Shown: in pieces, positions 14,237 to 23,179 of the stretch
How the letters are laid out: each line of letters begins with the position of its first letter
Numbering within the stretch: position 1 is the first letter of the stretch
Made by a program: the position numbers and the translations under genes
Notes under the pieces: generated by a model
Seen by the model: only the letters and a program-made list of their open reading frames with translations
Told to the model about the DNA's origin: nothing
The model's database searches: none
Assembly: GCA_965659945.1 (NCBI GenBank)
Contig: CBFHYJ010000023.1
Location: 1-23,179 of the forward strand
From: VMDJ01 sp965659945
GTDB lineage: Bacteria > Pseudomonadota > Gammaproteobacteria > Chromatiales > Chromatiaceae
Length of the DNA stretch: 23,179 bases
Reading direction: 5' to 3'

Positions 14237-15682
14237 ATGGCGATTAAATTACCGTTCATCAAACAGCATGACAGAGTGATCTTAGCGCCTTGGGAAAAGC
14301 GCTTTGATCGGATACTCACTCCGTTTGAACAATTCGTTCAACGCGAAACCACTACCGGCTTTATTTTGATGGCCGCAGCGCTGATTGCGCTGGTGTTGGC
14401 GAATAGCTGGATTGCTGAAGATTACTTCCACCTACAACACATTAGCTTTGGTTTTCACTTTGGTGCTTGGGAGCTAAATAAATCCTTACACCACTGGGTG
14501 AATGACGGCTTGATGACAATCTTCTTCTTGGTTGTTGGCTTAGAACTCAAGCGTGAGCTGTTAGTCGGTGAACTCGCGGATATCAAACAAGCTTCTCTAC
14601 CGATCATTGCGGCGATTGGCGGCATGATTGTTCCAGCACTGATTTTTTACAGCATGAACCCTGAAGGTGAGGCCCTAAAAGGCTGGGGTATACCAATGGC
14701 AACCGATATCGCCTTTGCCCTCGGAGTCATCGCTCTATTGGCCAAACGCGTACCCAAGTCATTGATCACCTTCCTAGTTGCATTGGCGATTGTGGATGAC
14801 TTAGGCGCTGTCTTAGTGATTGCGCTTTTCTACACCGAAGAACTCAAGATTACTTATTTAATTCTCGGTGCGATTGTTACCGGCTTTATGATCATGATGA
14901 ACCTAGCAGGTGTACGTCGACCTGGTATGTACATCTTTGTTGGTTTGTTCTTGTGGCTCGCACTTCTAAAATCAGGCGTACACGCCACCTTAGCCGGTGT
15001 TATCACCGCCTTTTGCGTACCTACGCTTTCGCGTTTTGACCCACACACCTTTAGTCGTCGAATGCGCGACACCCTCGTTCACTTTGACTCAACCATAAAA
15101 CCGGACAAAGGGTTACTTGGTAACAACGAGATGTGCGCTGTCGTGAGTACCCTTAAGAATGGTTTAAACGGTATCCAAACGCCGCTCAGCAGACTGGAGA
15201 CCACCATGCATACTCCTGTGGCCTTCTTTATTTTGCCGATATTTGCAATCTTTAATGCCGGTGTTGCCATCAACTTCTCTGAGTTCACCTCTCTATTCAA
15301 TAACAGCGTCACTCTAGGTGTTAGTTCGGGCCTGATCATTGGCAAGTTCATTGGCATTGCAGGTTTTAGCTATATTGCGATTAAGCTTGGCGTATCGGTA
15401 TTACCGACCGGCGCTAATCATGCGCAGTTAGCTGGCACGGCTTTGCTTGGAGGCATTGGCTTTACTATGTCGATCTTTATCGCTGAGCTCGCCTATGTCG
15501 GAAATGCCGCACTGATCACTCAAGCAAAGATTGGTATTTTGAGTGCCTCATTATTTGCTGGTGTTATCGGCTATGCGATCTTGTACAAGATGGGCGCAAA
15601 GCACGCTGCTTCAGCGAGCTTGTCGCATCCAAACACGGAAGCCGAGCAACACAACCAAGATCACCCCATAAAGAATGGGTAG
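14237..15682 (+). CDS. nhaA: Na+/H+ antiporter NhaA
   Basis: 481 residues from ATG 14237, chosen because GGGGGAG precedes it; an upstream in-frame TTG (14225) lies within that ribosome-binding site. The protein is a 12-helix NhaA with the key residues in place: D157 in PMATDIAFALG, the D187-D188 pair in ALAIVDDLGAV (ion site) and K370 in IIGKFIGIAG. It exchanges external protons for internal sodium at the inner membrane at high pH or salinity. It is longer than E. coli NhaA (388) because of an N-terminal amphipathic stretch, a longer loop at about 265-320 and a hydrophilic tail. Residues 459-481 of the tail lie wholly in DNA that is antisense to the end of msrQ. No nhaR regulator is adjacent. 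Confidence 0.95.
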   Translation: MAIKLPFIKQHDRVILAPWEKRFDRILTPFEQFVQRETTTGFILMAAALIALVLANSWIAEDYFHLQHISFGFHFGAWELNKSLHHWVNDGLMTIFFLVVGLELKRELLVGELADIKQASLPIIAAIGGMIVPALIFYSMNPEGEALKGWGIPMATDIAFALGVIALLAKRVPKSLITFLVALAIVDDLGAVLVIALFYTEELKITYLILGAIVTGFMIMMNLAGVRRPGMYIFVGLFLWLALLKSGVHATLAGVITAFCVPTLSRFDPHTFSRRMRDTLVHFDSTIKPDKGLLGNNEMCAVVSTLKNGLNGIQTPLSRLETTMHTPVAFFILPIFAIFNAGVAINFSEFTSLFNNSVTLGVSSGLIIGKFIGIAGFSYIAIKLGVSVLPTGANHAQLAGTALLGGIGFTMSIFIAELAYVGNAALITQAKIGILSASLFAGVIGYAILYKMGAKHAASASLSHPNTEAEQHNQDHPIKNG

Positions 15683-16186
15683 ACTAAAATCGGCCTTGAG
15701 TGACATGGTGTAATGCACAATGCCAAGTACCGGGATGATGTACACAGCACGATGCAGCTTGATCCATGAGGTACCTAACTTTTTGATCATGCCTTTTGTT
15801 GAAGTCGCAACTAATGGCAATAAAAGTAGCCAGCCAATAAAACCTAACGTGATGTATGGCCGATCAAGCACATCCTCACTCAATAAGCCCCAATCTAATT
15901 GCTGATCGATAAATAACCATAACGCCATATGTGTTGTGGCATAAAAAGCAGTAAACAAACCAATCAAGCGACGGTAGCGGATCAAGCTCATCCAGCCAGT
16001 GAGTTGGCGCAGTGGGATTATCAACAAACCAAGCAATAGGAAACGCAACGTCCATTGGCCAGTATGATCTGTCAGAGTTTCGAGTGGATTAGCACCAAGA
16101 TCATTGATCGCAATTAAATAGGCCGCATAAAGCGCAGGTAAACCTAACAACATCCAAGCAATGAATTTTCTGATCCACCAAGGCAT
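15611..16186 (-). CDS. msrQ: heme-binding membrane subunit MsrQ of the MsrPQ methionine sulfoxide reductase system
   Basis: 191 residues, slightly shorter than E. coli MsrQ (211). There are about six membrane segments of the ferric-reductase-like type, with heme-ligand candidates H86 (TTHMALW), H145 (KLHRAVY) and H158 (IVHYTMS). MsrQ is a b-type cytochrome that passes electrons from the quinone pool or flavin to periplasmic MsrP. Its ATG overlaps the msrP stop by one base (TGATG), so translation is coupled. Its last 23 codons and stop overlap the convergent nhaA gene, in codon register. No terminator is visible between them. Confidence 0.94.
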   Translation of the reverse strand: MPWWIRKFIAWMLLGLPALYAAYLIAINDLGANPLETLTDHTGQWTLRFLLLGLLIIPLRQLTGWMSLIRYRRLIGLFTAFYATTHMALWLFIDQQLDWGLLSEDVLDRPYITLGFIGWLLLLPLVATSTKGMIKKLGTSWIKLHRAVYIIPVLGIVHYTMSLKADFSLPILYGVILVVLLGFRVWMRQAR

Positions 16187-17148
16187 CAGTAAAACTTAGT
16201 TAAATCCATGCCACGGTAAAGATCAGCGACTTCATCTGAATAACCGTTAAACATAAGCGTTTCATCACGCGAGGCAAATAAGCCTTCACCGATGTTGCGA
16301 TGGAAAGCCTGTGTCCAACGCGGGTGATCGACCATCGGATTCACATTGGCATAAAAACCATATTCATCAGCCGCCATGGTTTCCCAGGTGGTTGCTGGCT
16401 GTTTTTCTACAAACTTAATTTTGACGATCGACTTGATACTTTTAAAGCCATACTTCCAAGGCACCATTAATCGCAGTGGCGCACCATTTTGAGCAGGCAG
16501 CTGCTTACCATACACACCGGTAACTAACATGCTCAGCGGATGCATTGCCTCATCAATACGTAATCCCTCTTGGTAAGGCCAATCCAAAATCTTTCGGCGC
16601 GTACCGGGCATCATTTCTTTATCAACGAGGGTTTCAAAAACCACATACTTGGCTTTTGAGTTCGGCTTGAAGCGCTTGAGCAAAGTGGATAATGAAAATC
16701 CCGCCCAAGGCACCACCATGGCCCACGCCTCGACACAACGAAAACGATAAACACGCTCTTCTTGATCAATCAGCTTGAAGATATCCTCAATACCGATCTC
16801 ACCTGGCGCATCACATTGACCTTCAGCACTAATCGTCCAAGGTCGGGATTTAAAGGCGCCTGAGTTCTTCTTCGGATCATCCTTTCCTGTGCCAAACTCA
16901 TAAAAGTTGTTATAGCTAGTGACATGTTTGTACTCGGTGGGTGATAAACCGCCACCAATACCGGAATCTTTTAGATTAGGGATAGCAGGAAGATCACCTT
17001 GTGGCTCCACCAAAGCATGCGCAGGTAGCTGCCATGCCGCTATGCTTGCCATCGCGGCCTTAATAATTGAACGGCGCTGCTGAAAAAAGTGCTCTGGCGT
17101 GATCTCAGATGAACGCACATCTGAGGCTTTGCGTATTTTGATGATCAT
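16186..17148 (-). CDS. msrP: molybdenum-cofactor catalytic subunit MsrP, protein-methionine-sulfoxide reductase
   Basis: 320 residues, close to E. coli MsrP (334). A Tat signal with QRRSIIKAA (24-32) and a probable cut at AHA|LVEP (after 45) indicates folded export with the cofactor. The molybdenum ligand is C138 in YRFRCVEAWAMVVPW. GVYGKQLPAQNGAPLRL, PWKYGFKSIKSI and DEYGFYANVNP are also conserved. It reduces methionine sulfoxide in periplasmic proteins with electrons from MsrQ. GAGGGGG just upstream supports ATG 17148. A GATAAT box at 17175-17180 (minus) may be the -10 of its promoter; no good -35 was found. Confidence 0.96.
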   Translation of the reverse strand: MIIKIRKASDVRSSEITPEHFFQQRRSIIKAAMASIAAWQLPAHALVEPQGDLPAIPNLKDSGIGGGLSPTEYKHVTSYNNFYEFGTGKDDPKKNSGAFKSRPWTISAEGQCDAPGEIGIEDIFKLIDQEERVYRFRCVEAWAMVVPWAGFSLSTLLKRFKPNSKAKYVVFETLVDKEMMPGTRRKILDWPYQEGLRIDEAMHPLSMLVTGVYGKQLPAQNGAPLRLMVPWKYGFKSIKSIVKIKFVEKQPATTWETMAADEYGFYANVNPMVDHPRWTQAFHRNIGEGLFASRDETLMFNGYSDEVADLYRGMDLTKFY

Positions 17149-17205
17149 AATGCCCCCTCAAATCTTAGGACATCATTATCGGACAAAGATTCCCGTTACG
17201 AAGGC

Positions 17206-17409
17206 TTAATAATGCGGTGGTGGTGTATCAATGATCTCGACACCCGCATTATTTTCCGCCAAAGAATGTAATTGCTCTTGCAGTTTCTTCACGTGCTGAA
17301 TTAATTCAGCGATCTTGCGCTCTTGTAGCAAGACCTGACGTGTCAGCTCATCGATGGAGGCTTCTTGATGAGCCACCTTCTCCTGCAGTGCAATCAGCTC
17401 ATCAGACAT
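17206..17409 (-). CDS. slyX: SlyX family protein
   Basis: 67 residues. It is a single heptad-rich coiled coil over about residues 1-52 (LIALQEKVAHQE..., then ELTRQVLLQERKIAELIQ), ending with PPPHY, the C-terminal signature of SlyX. The protein is cytosolic and small; its function is not known. Its ATG shares one base with the purL stop (TGATG), so it is translationally coupled to purL. A gap of 57 bases separates it from msrP. Confidence 0.93.
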   Translation of the reverse strand: MSDELIALQEKVAHQEASIDELTRQVLLQERKIAELIQHVKKLQEQLHSLAENNAGVEIIDTPPPHY

Positions 17410-20400
17410 CAGTTAACCCAACGACGTGCGTTACGGAATAAACGCATCCAAGGGGCTGGTTCTTGCCAATCATCTGGATGCCATGAGTTGGTCACTGTGC
17501 GGATCACACGCTCTGGGTGCGGCATCATAATCGTCACACGACCATCAGCATTACTCAGACCAGCAATACCGTCTGGTGAGCCATTAGGGTTTGCGGGATA
17601 ACGTGATGCAACCTCACCATTGTTTTCGATATAACGGATTGCCACCTCAGGTGATGCCGTTTTAGTCGAATCGGCTGATGCAAACTCAGCACGACCCTCA
17701 CCATGTGCCACGGCGATCGGCATGCGTGAACCTGCCATACCATCAAGTAAAACCGATGAGCTTTCTTGTACCTCAACCATGACAAAGCGCGCTTCGAACT
17801 GCTCTGAGCGATTACGCACAAAGTGTGGCCAATGCTCAGTCCCTGGAATCAATGACTTTAAATTCGATAGCATCTGGCAGCCATTACAGATGCCAAGCGC
17901 AAAACTATCCTCGCGATTGAAGAAGCCTTCGAATTGATCGCGCGCACGGTCGTTAAACAAAATAGATTTTGCCCAGCCCTCACCTGCGCCAAGTACGTCA
18001 CCGTAGCTAAAGCCACCGCATGCCACTAAGCCACGGAAGTCATCAAGCTTCACTCGACCTGACAAGATATCTGACATGTGCACGTCAACGGCTTCGAAAC
18101 CTGCCTTGTCAAAGGAGGCTGCCATCTCGACTTGGCCGTTAACACCCTGTTCTCGCAAAATCGCCATGCGTGGCTTCGCTCTATTGATGAAGGGCGCCGC
18201 GATATCATCATCCTGATCAAAGCTGAGTTTTACACTTAAGCCGGGATCATCCGCTGCAATCCGCGCGAACTCTTCTGCCGCACAATCTGGATTGTCACGC
18301 AGCGCTTGCATCTCACGCGTCACTTCTGACCACACTTGTTGATAATGCGTACGCGATTGTTCTAACAAAGCATTGCCTGCTTGAGTGACACGGATCGTTT
18401 GATCGCCGTTAATTACTGCAATTGTATGTACGTGATCAGCAAGGTTAGCTTGTGCAAATGCAGCCTTAGCAGCATCCACATCACTTGAAGCCACTTGAAT
18501 GACCGCACCGAGCTCCTCATTGAATAATTGAGCTATCGCATCACCTTCAGGCAATTGGATATCCAAACCACAACGACCCGCGAACGCCATCTCACACAAG
18601 GTTGCCCAGAGGCCGCCGTCTGAACGGTCGTGATAAGCCATCAATTTGCCTGCTGCATTGAGCGATTGGATCGCATCAAAGAAGCCTTTAAGTGCAGCAC
18701 TCGAAACTAGATCAGCACCCTGCTCACCTATCGCACGATAAACCTGTGCAAGTGCTGTTGCGCCTAAGCGTTTATGTCCTTCACCCAGATCAATCAGAAG
18801 CAGCTGAGTGTCGCCTTTATCAGTGCGTAGCTGTGGTGTGAGCGTATGACGGACATCACTGACTGGCGCAAACCCTGAGATGATCAATGACAGTGGTGCT
18901 GTCATCTCACGTGTTTGGTTATCTTGCTGCCACACGGTCTTCATCGACATCGAGTCTTTACCAACTGGGATCGAAATACCCAGCTCTGGACAGACATCCA
19001 TGCCCACTGTTTTTACGGTGTCATATAGGCGTGCATCTTCACCGGCATGACCCGCAGCCGCCATCCAGTTAGCCGATAACTTGATATTACTGATCTTGTT
19101 TATTTTTGCTGCGGCTAAATTAGTAATTGCCTCACCAATTGCCATACGGCCCGATGCGGGCGCATCCAACAATGCGAGCGGCGTACGCTCACCCATAGCC
19201 ATTGCTTCGCCGGTATAACCATCGTAATCACTGATAGTGACCGCGACATCCGCGACAGGCACCTGCCAAGGACCAACCATCTGATCGCGGTTCACCATAC
19301 CGGTAATCGAACGGTCACCAATGCTGATCAAGAACGTCTTATTCGCAACGGTCGGCAAACGTAAGACGCGCTCTGCTGCATCAGCCAGTGCGATTTGATC
19401 AGACGGCAATTGATTGGTTTGTGATGCTTTACGCGTGACATCACGCGACATCTTGGGTGGCTTGCCCAACAATAATGACAAAGGCATATCGATCGGTTGG
19501 TTTCCGAAGTGCTCATCACTCAAAGTCAGCTTAAGCTCATCAGTTGCTTCGCCGACTACCGCATAAGGGCAACGCTCACGCTCACAGATGGCTTTAAATT
19601 CATCTAGACGATTAGCATCAACTGCCATGACGTAACGCTCTTGAGATTCGTTACACCAGATCTCCATCGGCGACATACCCAGATCGTCATTTGGCAGCTT
19701 ACGAAGCTCGAATGCACCACCTTTACCGCCATCATTAACAAGCTCTGGTAAGGCATTCGATACACCACCGGCACCGACGTCATGGATAAATAAAATTGGA
19801 TTGTTATCACCGCGCTGCCAACAACGATCGATTACCTCTTGGCAGCGACGTTCCATTTCTGGGTTTGCACGCTGTACAGATGCAAAGTCGAGATCCTCCG
19901 CTGATGCGCCTGATGCCATTGAAGACGCTGCACCGCCCCCAAGACCAATTAACATCGCAGGACCACCCAATACGATCAATGGCGTACCTGCAGGGAATGC
20001 ACCTTTCTCGATATGTTCTGAGCGAATGTTTCCAAGACCACCGGCCAACATGATGGGCTTGTGGTAACCGCGCAATTCATCGCCAACTTGTTCTTCGTAA
20101 GTACGGAAGTATCCACATAGATTGGGACGACCAAATTCGTTATTGAATGCCGCTGCACCAATTGGACCTTCAAGCATGATATCTAGCGCAGAGACGATAC
20201 GCTCTGGCTTACCAAAATCCTCTTCCCATGGCTGCTCGCTACCAGGAATACGCAAGTCAGAGACTGAGAAGCCACACAAACCTGCTTTAGGCTTTGAACC
20301 CTTACCGGTTGCACCTTCATCACGAATCTCACCACCACTACCGGTTGCAGCTCCTGGGTCAGGCGAGATAGCGGTTGGGTGGTTGTGCGTTTCAACCTTC

Positions 20401-21269
20401 ATCAAGATATGAATATCTTCTTCGTTACCTTGATAAACACCGCCATCCGCATTAGGGAAGAAACGCTTACCTTTATGGCCGGTAATAACTGAAGCGTTAT
20501 CTTTGTAGGCTGATAACACATCCGCAGGTGATGTATTTGTCGTGTTACGAATCATGCCGAACAGTGAATTCATTTGAACCTCACCATCAATAATCCAATC
20601 AGCATTAAAAATCTTGTGGCGACAATGTTCTGAGTTTGCCTGTGCAAACATCATCAACTCAACGTCATGCGGATTACGACCCAACTGAGTGAAGCTATTC
20701 ACCAAATAATCAATCTCATCATCTGAAAGCGCCAAACCCCAGTCTGAATTCGCCGCAACAAGAGCGTCACGGCCACCACTCATAACATCAACGCTACGTA
20801 ACTCAGCCGGAGACGCCTGCATGAAAAGTTGTGAGGCTTGATCAAACTCACTCAACACACGCTCAGTCATGCGATCGTGAATGAAGCTCAATACCGTTGA
20901 GGTGTCTTGTTCTGATAGCTCAGCACCCTCAACGTAATAGGCTATACCGCGCTCAATACGATTGATCACATCCAAGCCGCAGTTATGAGCAATATCTGTC
21001 GCTTTTGATGACCAAGGAGAGATGGTGCCAGGACGCGGCACAACCAAGAACAGCTGACCTTTAGGCTCGTGACTTGGGATTGCGGGGCCGTAACGTAAGA
21101 TATGGTTAAGGGTCGATTTTTGTTGCTCAGTTAGCTCTTCATCAAGCTGCACAAAATGCATAAATTCAGCGTAGATCTGCAGTGATCGACCGACCACTAA
21201 AGAGACTTTTTCAGAGAGTTTTTGAGCGCGAAATTCAGACAGCGCCGGTGCGCCACGCAAGCTGAGCAT
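17409..21269 (-). CDS. purL: phosphoribosylformylglycinamidine synthase, single-chain type
   Basis: 1286 residues (E. coli 1295), the large fused PurL. In order: a PurS-like N-terminal domain, a linker, the two AIR-synthase-like halves carrying the ATP site (MKVETHNHPTAISP and PGAATGSGGEIRDEGATG are visible), and a C-terminal class I glutaminase with C1128 (LGICNGCQM), H1251 and E1253 (MPHPE). It converts FGAR, glutamine and ATP to FGAM in purine synthesis. GAGGGA just upstream supports ATG 21269. A TACAAT box at 21303-21308 (minus) could be a -10; no clear -35 or PurR box is seen. It is followed without a gap by slyX. Confidence 0.97.
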   Translation of the reverse strand: MLSLRGAPALSEFRAQKLSEKVSLVVGRSLQIYAEFMHFVQLDEELTEQQKSTLNHILRYGPAIPSHEPKGQLFLVVPRPGTISPWSSKATDIAHNCGLDVINRIERGIAYYVEGAELSEQDTSTVLSFIHDRMTERVLSEFDQASQLFMQASPAELRSVDVMSGGRDALVAANSDWGLALSDDEIDYLVNSFTQLGRNPHDVELMMFAQANSEHCRHKIFNADWIIDGEVQMNSLFGMIRNTTNTSPADVLSAYKDNASVITGHKGKRFFPNADGGVYQGNEEDIHILMKVETHNHPTAISPDPGAATGSGGEIRDEGATGKGSKPKAGLCGFSVSDLRIPGSEQPWEEDFGKPERIVSALDIMLEGPIGAAAFNNEFGRPNLCGYFRTYEEQVGDELRGYHKPIMLAGGLGNIRSEHIEKGAFPAGTPLIVLGGPAMLIGLGGGAASSMASGASAEDLDFASVQRANPEMERRCQEVIDRCWQRGDNNPILFIHDVGAGGVSNALPELVNDGGKGGAFELRKLPNDDLGMSPMEIWCNESQERYVMAVDANRLDEFKAICERERCPYAVVGEATDELKLTLSDEHFGNQPIDMPLSLLLGKPPKMSRDVTRKASQTNQLPSDQIALADAAERVLRLPTVANKTFLISIGDRSITGMVNRDQMVGPWQVPVADVAVTISDYDGYTGEAMAMGERTPLALLDAPASGRMAIGEAITNLAAAKINKISNIKLSANWMAAAGHAGEDARLYDTVKTVGMDVCPELGISIPVGKDSMSMKTVWQQDNQTREMTAPLSLIISGFAPVSDVRHTLTPQLRTDKGDTQLLLIDLGEGHKRLGATALAQVYRAIGEQGADLVSSAALKGFFDAIQSLNAAGKLMAYHDRSDGGLWATLCEMAFAGRCGLDIQLPEGDAIAQLFNEELGAVIQVASSDVDAAKAAFAQANLADHVHTIAVINGDQTIRVTQAGNALLEQSRTHYQQVWSEVTREMQALRDNPDCAAEEFARIAADDPGLSVKLSFDQDDDIAAPFINRAKPRMAILREQGVNGQVEMAASFDKAGFEAVDVHMSDILSGRVKLDDFRGLVACGGFSYGDVLGAGEGWAKSILFNDRARDQFEGFFNREDSFALGICNGCQMLSNLKSLIPGTEHWPHFVRNRSEQFEARFVMVEVQESSSVLLDGMAGSRMPIAVAHGEGRAEFASADSTKTASPEVAIRYIENNGEVASRYPANPNGSPDGIAGLSNADGRVTIMMPHPERVIRTVTNSWHPDDWQEPAPWMRLFRNARRWVN

Positions 21270-21349
21270 GAGTGTCCCTCGGACAGAATTTTCAAAGCGT
21301 GAATTGTACCGCAGGCGTCAGCTTGATGGCGTCGGATTCAGCCAAAATC

Positions 21350-22117
21350 TCAGTGAATCTCGAACCATATACTAGGGTCATCCTGCTTCAGAATCCGCAA
21401 GCGATCACCAAGGTCTGGCACTACCCCCCTGAGCGACTGCTCAGCTAATTCTGGGGCATTATTTTTCTCACTAAGGTGTGCGGCCACCACAAACTGCAGG
21501 CCGTCATGTACTACACGTGAGAGTATTTCACCCGCTTGTTCATTTCGCAGGTGGCCATAATCGCCACCCACACGCGCTTGCAAGCTCGGCGGATAAGGTC
21601 CTTCGCGTAACATCTGAGGATCGTGATTACATTCCAGCAAAAATGCATCGAGGTTTTTATAGCGCTCTATCACATGCGGCGTAGGACATCCTAAATCGGT
21701 CAAAATCCCTAAGCGCTTCCCTTGATAATCGAAAACATATTGGGTTGGTTCACGCGCATCGTGCGGCACCGTCACTGGTTCAACTGACAATTCACCCAAT
21801 TGCATAACGCCATCATGCGGATAGAAAAGCGTCACCTGATCTAACTTGCCGTAATCCGCACCCTGATAAGTGCCATGGGTCATATAAACCGGCACATCAA
21901 ACTTACGTGCCAAGACACCCACACCGCGCGCATGATCACCATGCTCATGTGTCACGCAGATAGCCGTTAGCTTAGAAAGATCAATGTCGCGTTTTTCAGC
22001 ACGAGCAATCAGCTCTTTAACGGCGTATCCATTATCGATACACACAAGCTGATCGCCAGCTTGAATCAAGGTCGCATTGCCTCGACTACCGCTGCCTAAT
22101 GAGGCAAATCGAAACAT
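21350..22117 (-). CDS. MBL fold metallo-hydrolase, YycJ-like
   Basis: 255 residues. The N-terminus MFRFASLGSGSRGNATLI is typical of the YycJ/WalJ-type branch. The metal motif H57-E-H59-G-D61-H62 is complete, with further ligand candidates in PHDARE and in LLECNHD, and a late histidine in AAHLSEKNN. Members are thought to be hydrolases, possibly exonucleases acting on DNA ends in Firmicutes; no role is established for the gammaproteobacterial form. It starts 12 bases after the bamC stop. In Pseudomonas the equivalent gene lies between bamC and purC; here purL follows instead, after an 80-base gap. Confidence 0.9.
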   Translation of the reverse strand: MFRFASLGSGSRGNATLIQAGDQLVCIDNGYAVKELIARAEKRDIDLSKLTAICVTHEHGDHARGVGVLARKFDVPVYMTHGTYQGADYGKLDQVTLFYPHDGVMQLGELSVEPVTVPHDAREPTQYVFDYQGKRLGILTDLGCPTPHVIERYKNLDAFLLECNHDPQMLREGPYPPSLQARVGGDYGHLRNEQAGEILSRVVHDGLQFVVAAHLSEKNNAPELAEQSLRGVVPDLGDRLRILKQDDPSIWFEIH

Positions 22118-22129
22118 CTCTCGATAACG

Positions 22130-23179
22130 TTATCGCAACTGCTGTTGCAGCAAGTTCAACATACGCTTAGCAGTATCAGTATTCAGCACAACACCTTTGT
22201 CATCATGAACAGACACACTGCTTACCGCATCCTCAGTCTTCACATGAATCTCGTAACTGTTGTTCTGCTCTTCATCACTCCAGAACTTGAGTGAATCCAA
22301 GAAGCCGGTCGCACTCTTGCTAGCCGCAGGGTCGTTATAGGTTACGTAGTAGATACCGGCCTGACGGTTACGATCCTCAACCGCAAAACCAATTCGATCT
22401 AATGCTAAACCAGTGAAACGCCATGCACGTTGGAACTCTTCAGAAATAAGGAGCTTGGCACCCCTCTCATCTTGCATCAACGTTGCACGAGGCTTCTTGT
22501 ATTTACTTGCCGCTGCTAGCTGAGCATTTGCACGATCCTCAGCTGCACCCAAGAAGATCATCAAGCGACGCAACATCACGATCTCAAGTTCAGGATCACG
22601 ATCACGTGTTTCCCAGATAACACCACGGTTGCGATCCGTCTCAGTACCTGAATATTTCTCTTCCATACCGTAATGAGTCATGAAGATCTCAGTTTGATCA
22701 CCAGAACGCTCGAAACGCAAACGATAGGCATCTCGGAAACCGGTTTCATACATACCTTCAAGCACGCCACTCAAGGTGCGAGTAATGATGTCATCGCCAA
22801 GCAGCGCTCTGTTTTCTAACCAGCTGGTTAGCATGATGCCTGCCTCTGGATCCTGCTCTGTAAGCAACACACCTTGGTCTTGCCAGAAGTCGAGCACACG
22901 ATCCCAAAGTGCATCCGGGTCAGCTTTGATTGTTAACCAACGCACATCACCATCACGCTCGATACGCATGTCTGGATTCACCGGTAAGACACTACCGCCT
23001 GTACGCATCGCGCCACCCTGGCCACGTAGGCTACGATCAACGACATATTCTGAATAGTTAGTGCCGACACCTGCAAAGTTATCAGGCACCGCCATACGGT
23101 CATTAACACGTGACGAAGTCAGATCCGGCGGGAGCTCAAGATTCTTCTCAGCTTGTTGCTCGCGCTTATACTCAACCTG
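22130..23179 (-). CDS. bamC: outer membrane protein assembly factor BamC (lipoprotein), 5' end cut by window edge
   Basis: 349 codons are visible and the frame stays open to the right edge, so the start and lipoprotein signal lie outside. A Met at 23095 is internal, because the 28 codons before it encode LELPPDLTSS and a charged Y-K-x-E-like linker that match BamC just after its lipid-anchored N-terminus. The rest shows two helix-grip domains (about 100-205 and 235-345 of the visible part). BamC is an accessory lipoprotein of the BAM complex that inserts beta-barrel proteins into the outer membrane. dapA is the expected upstream neighbour, not visible here. The downstream neighbour 12 bases away is the MBL-fold gene. 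Confidence 0.92.
   Translation of the reverse strand, partial: QVEYKREQQAEKNLELPPDLTSSRVNDRMAVPDNFAGVGTNYSEYVVDRSLRGQGGAMRTGGSVLPVNPDMRIERDGDVRWLTIKADPDALWDRVLDFWQDQGVLLTEQDPEAGIMLTSWLENRALLGDDIITRTLSGVLEGMYETGFRDAYRLRFERSGDQTEIFMTHYGMEEKYSGTETDRNRGVIWETRDRDPELEIVMLRRLMIFLGAAEDRANAQLAAASKYKKPRATLMQDERGAKLLISEEFQRAWRFTGLALDRIGFAVEDRNRQAGIYYVTYNDPAASKSATGFLDSLKFWSDEEQNNSYEIHVKTEDAVSSVSVHDDKGVVLNTDTAKRMLNLLQQQLR

Noticed and set aside
22130..23095. BamC beginning at the Met at 23095
   Set aside because: The frame is open to the window edge and the preceding codons encode recognisable BamC sequence (LELPPDL), while a lipoprotein signal is missing after that Met.

Overview
The window reads as an ordinary, gene-dense chromosomal segment of a free-living, probably aquatic or marine gammaproteobacterium. 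The grounds are the gene order glyA-nrdR-ribD-ribE, the bamC - metallo-beta-lactamase-fold gene pair beside a purine gene, SlyX, CreA, EttA with the E. coli length of 555 residues, MsrPQ, and tRNAs very close to the E. coli ones. There is no rRNA, CRISPR array, transposase, integrase or phage gene. GC content looks close to 50% and even throughout.

Layout from left to right. (1) 1-1085, minus: 3' truncated ribB-type gene whose GTP cyclohydrolase II half has lost its key residues (the RibBX form). (2) 1200-4252, minus: a TRAP transporter in the order dctP-dctQ-dctM, with an intrinsic terminator between dctP and dctQM. A class II aldolase-like gene (4480-5073) is divergent to it, followed by a DUF2189 membrane protein (5157-5951). 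(3) 5994-9540, minus: glyA-nrdR-ribD-ribE, a tight operon ending in a terminator shared with the DUF2189 gene. (4) 9652-9926, minus: tRNA-Pro(TGG), tRNA-Arg(TCT), tRNA-His(GTG) with a good promoter and a terminator. (5) 10117-14142, plus: folD, ettA, creA, a small secreted Gly/Asn/Ser-rich protein, and a GNAT acetyltransferase. (6) nhaA (plus) converges on and overlaps msrQ; msrP-msrQ, slyX, purL, an MBL-fold hydrolase and partial bamC all lie on the minus strand up to the right edge.

How the genes work together. glyA and folD face away from each other across the tRNA cluster and both serve one-carbon folate metabolism, which feeds purine synthesis (purL). ribD, ribE and ribB make riboflavin; in many relatives ribB follows ribE directly, but here a transporter/aldolase/DUF2189 block of about 4.9 kb lies between them. 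MsrPQ repairs oxidised methionines in periplasmic proteins, and NhaA handles sodium and pH. The TRAP system imports an unidentified, probably carboxylate, solute that the neighbouring aldolase-like enzyme might act on (inference).

I did not find a clear, undescribed multi-gene system. The most unusual points are the 72-nt antisense overlap of nhaA and msrQ, the dctP/dctQ terminator that abuts a start codon with no Shine-Dalgarno sequence, the small secreted glycine-rich protein with palindromic upstream DNA, and several perfect inverted repeats in front of genes. No stretch longer than about 230 bases lacks a gene.
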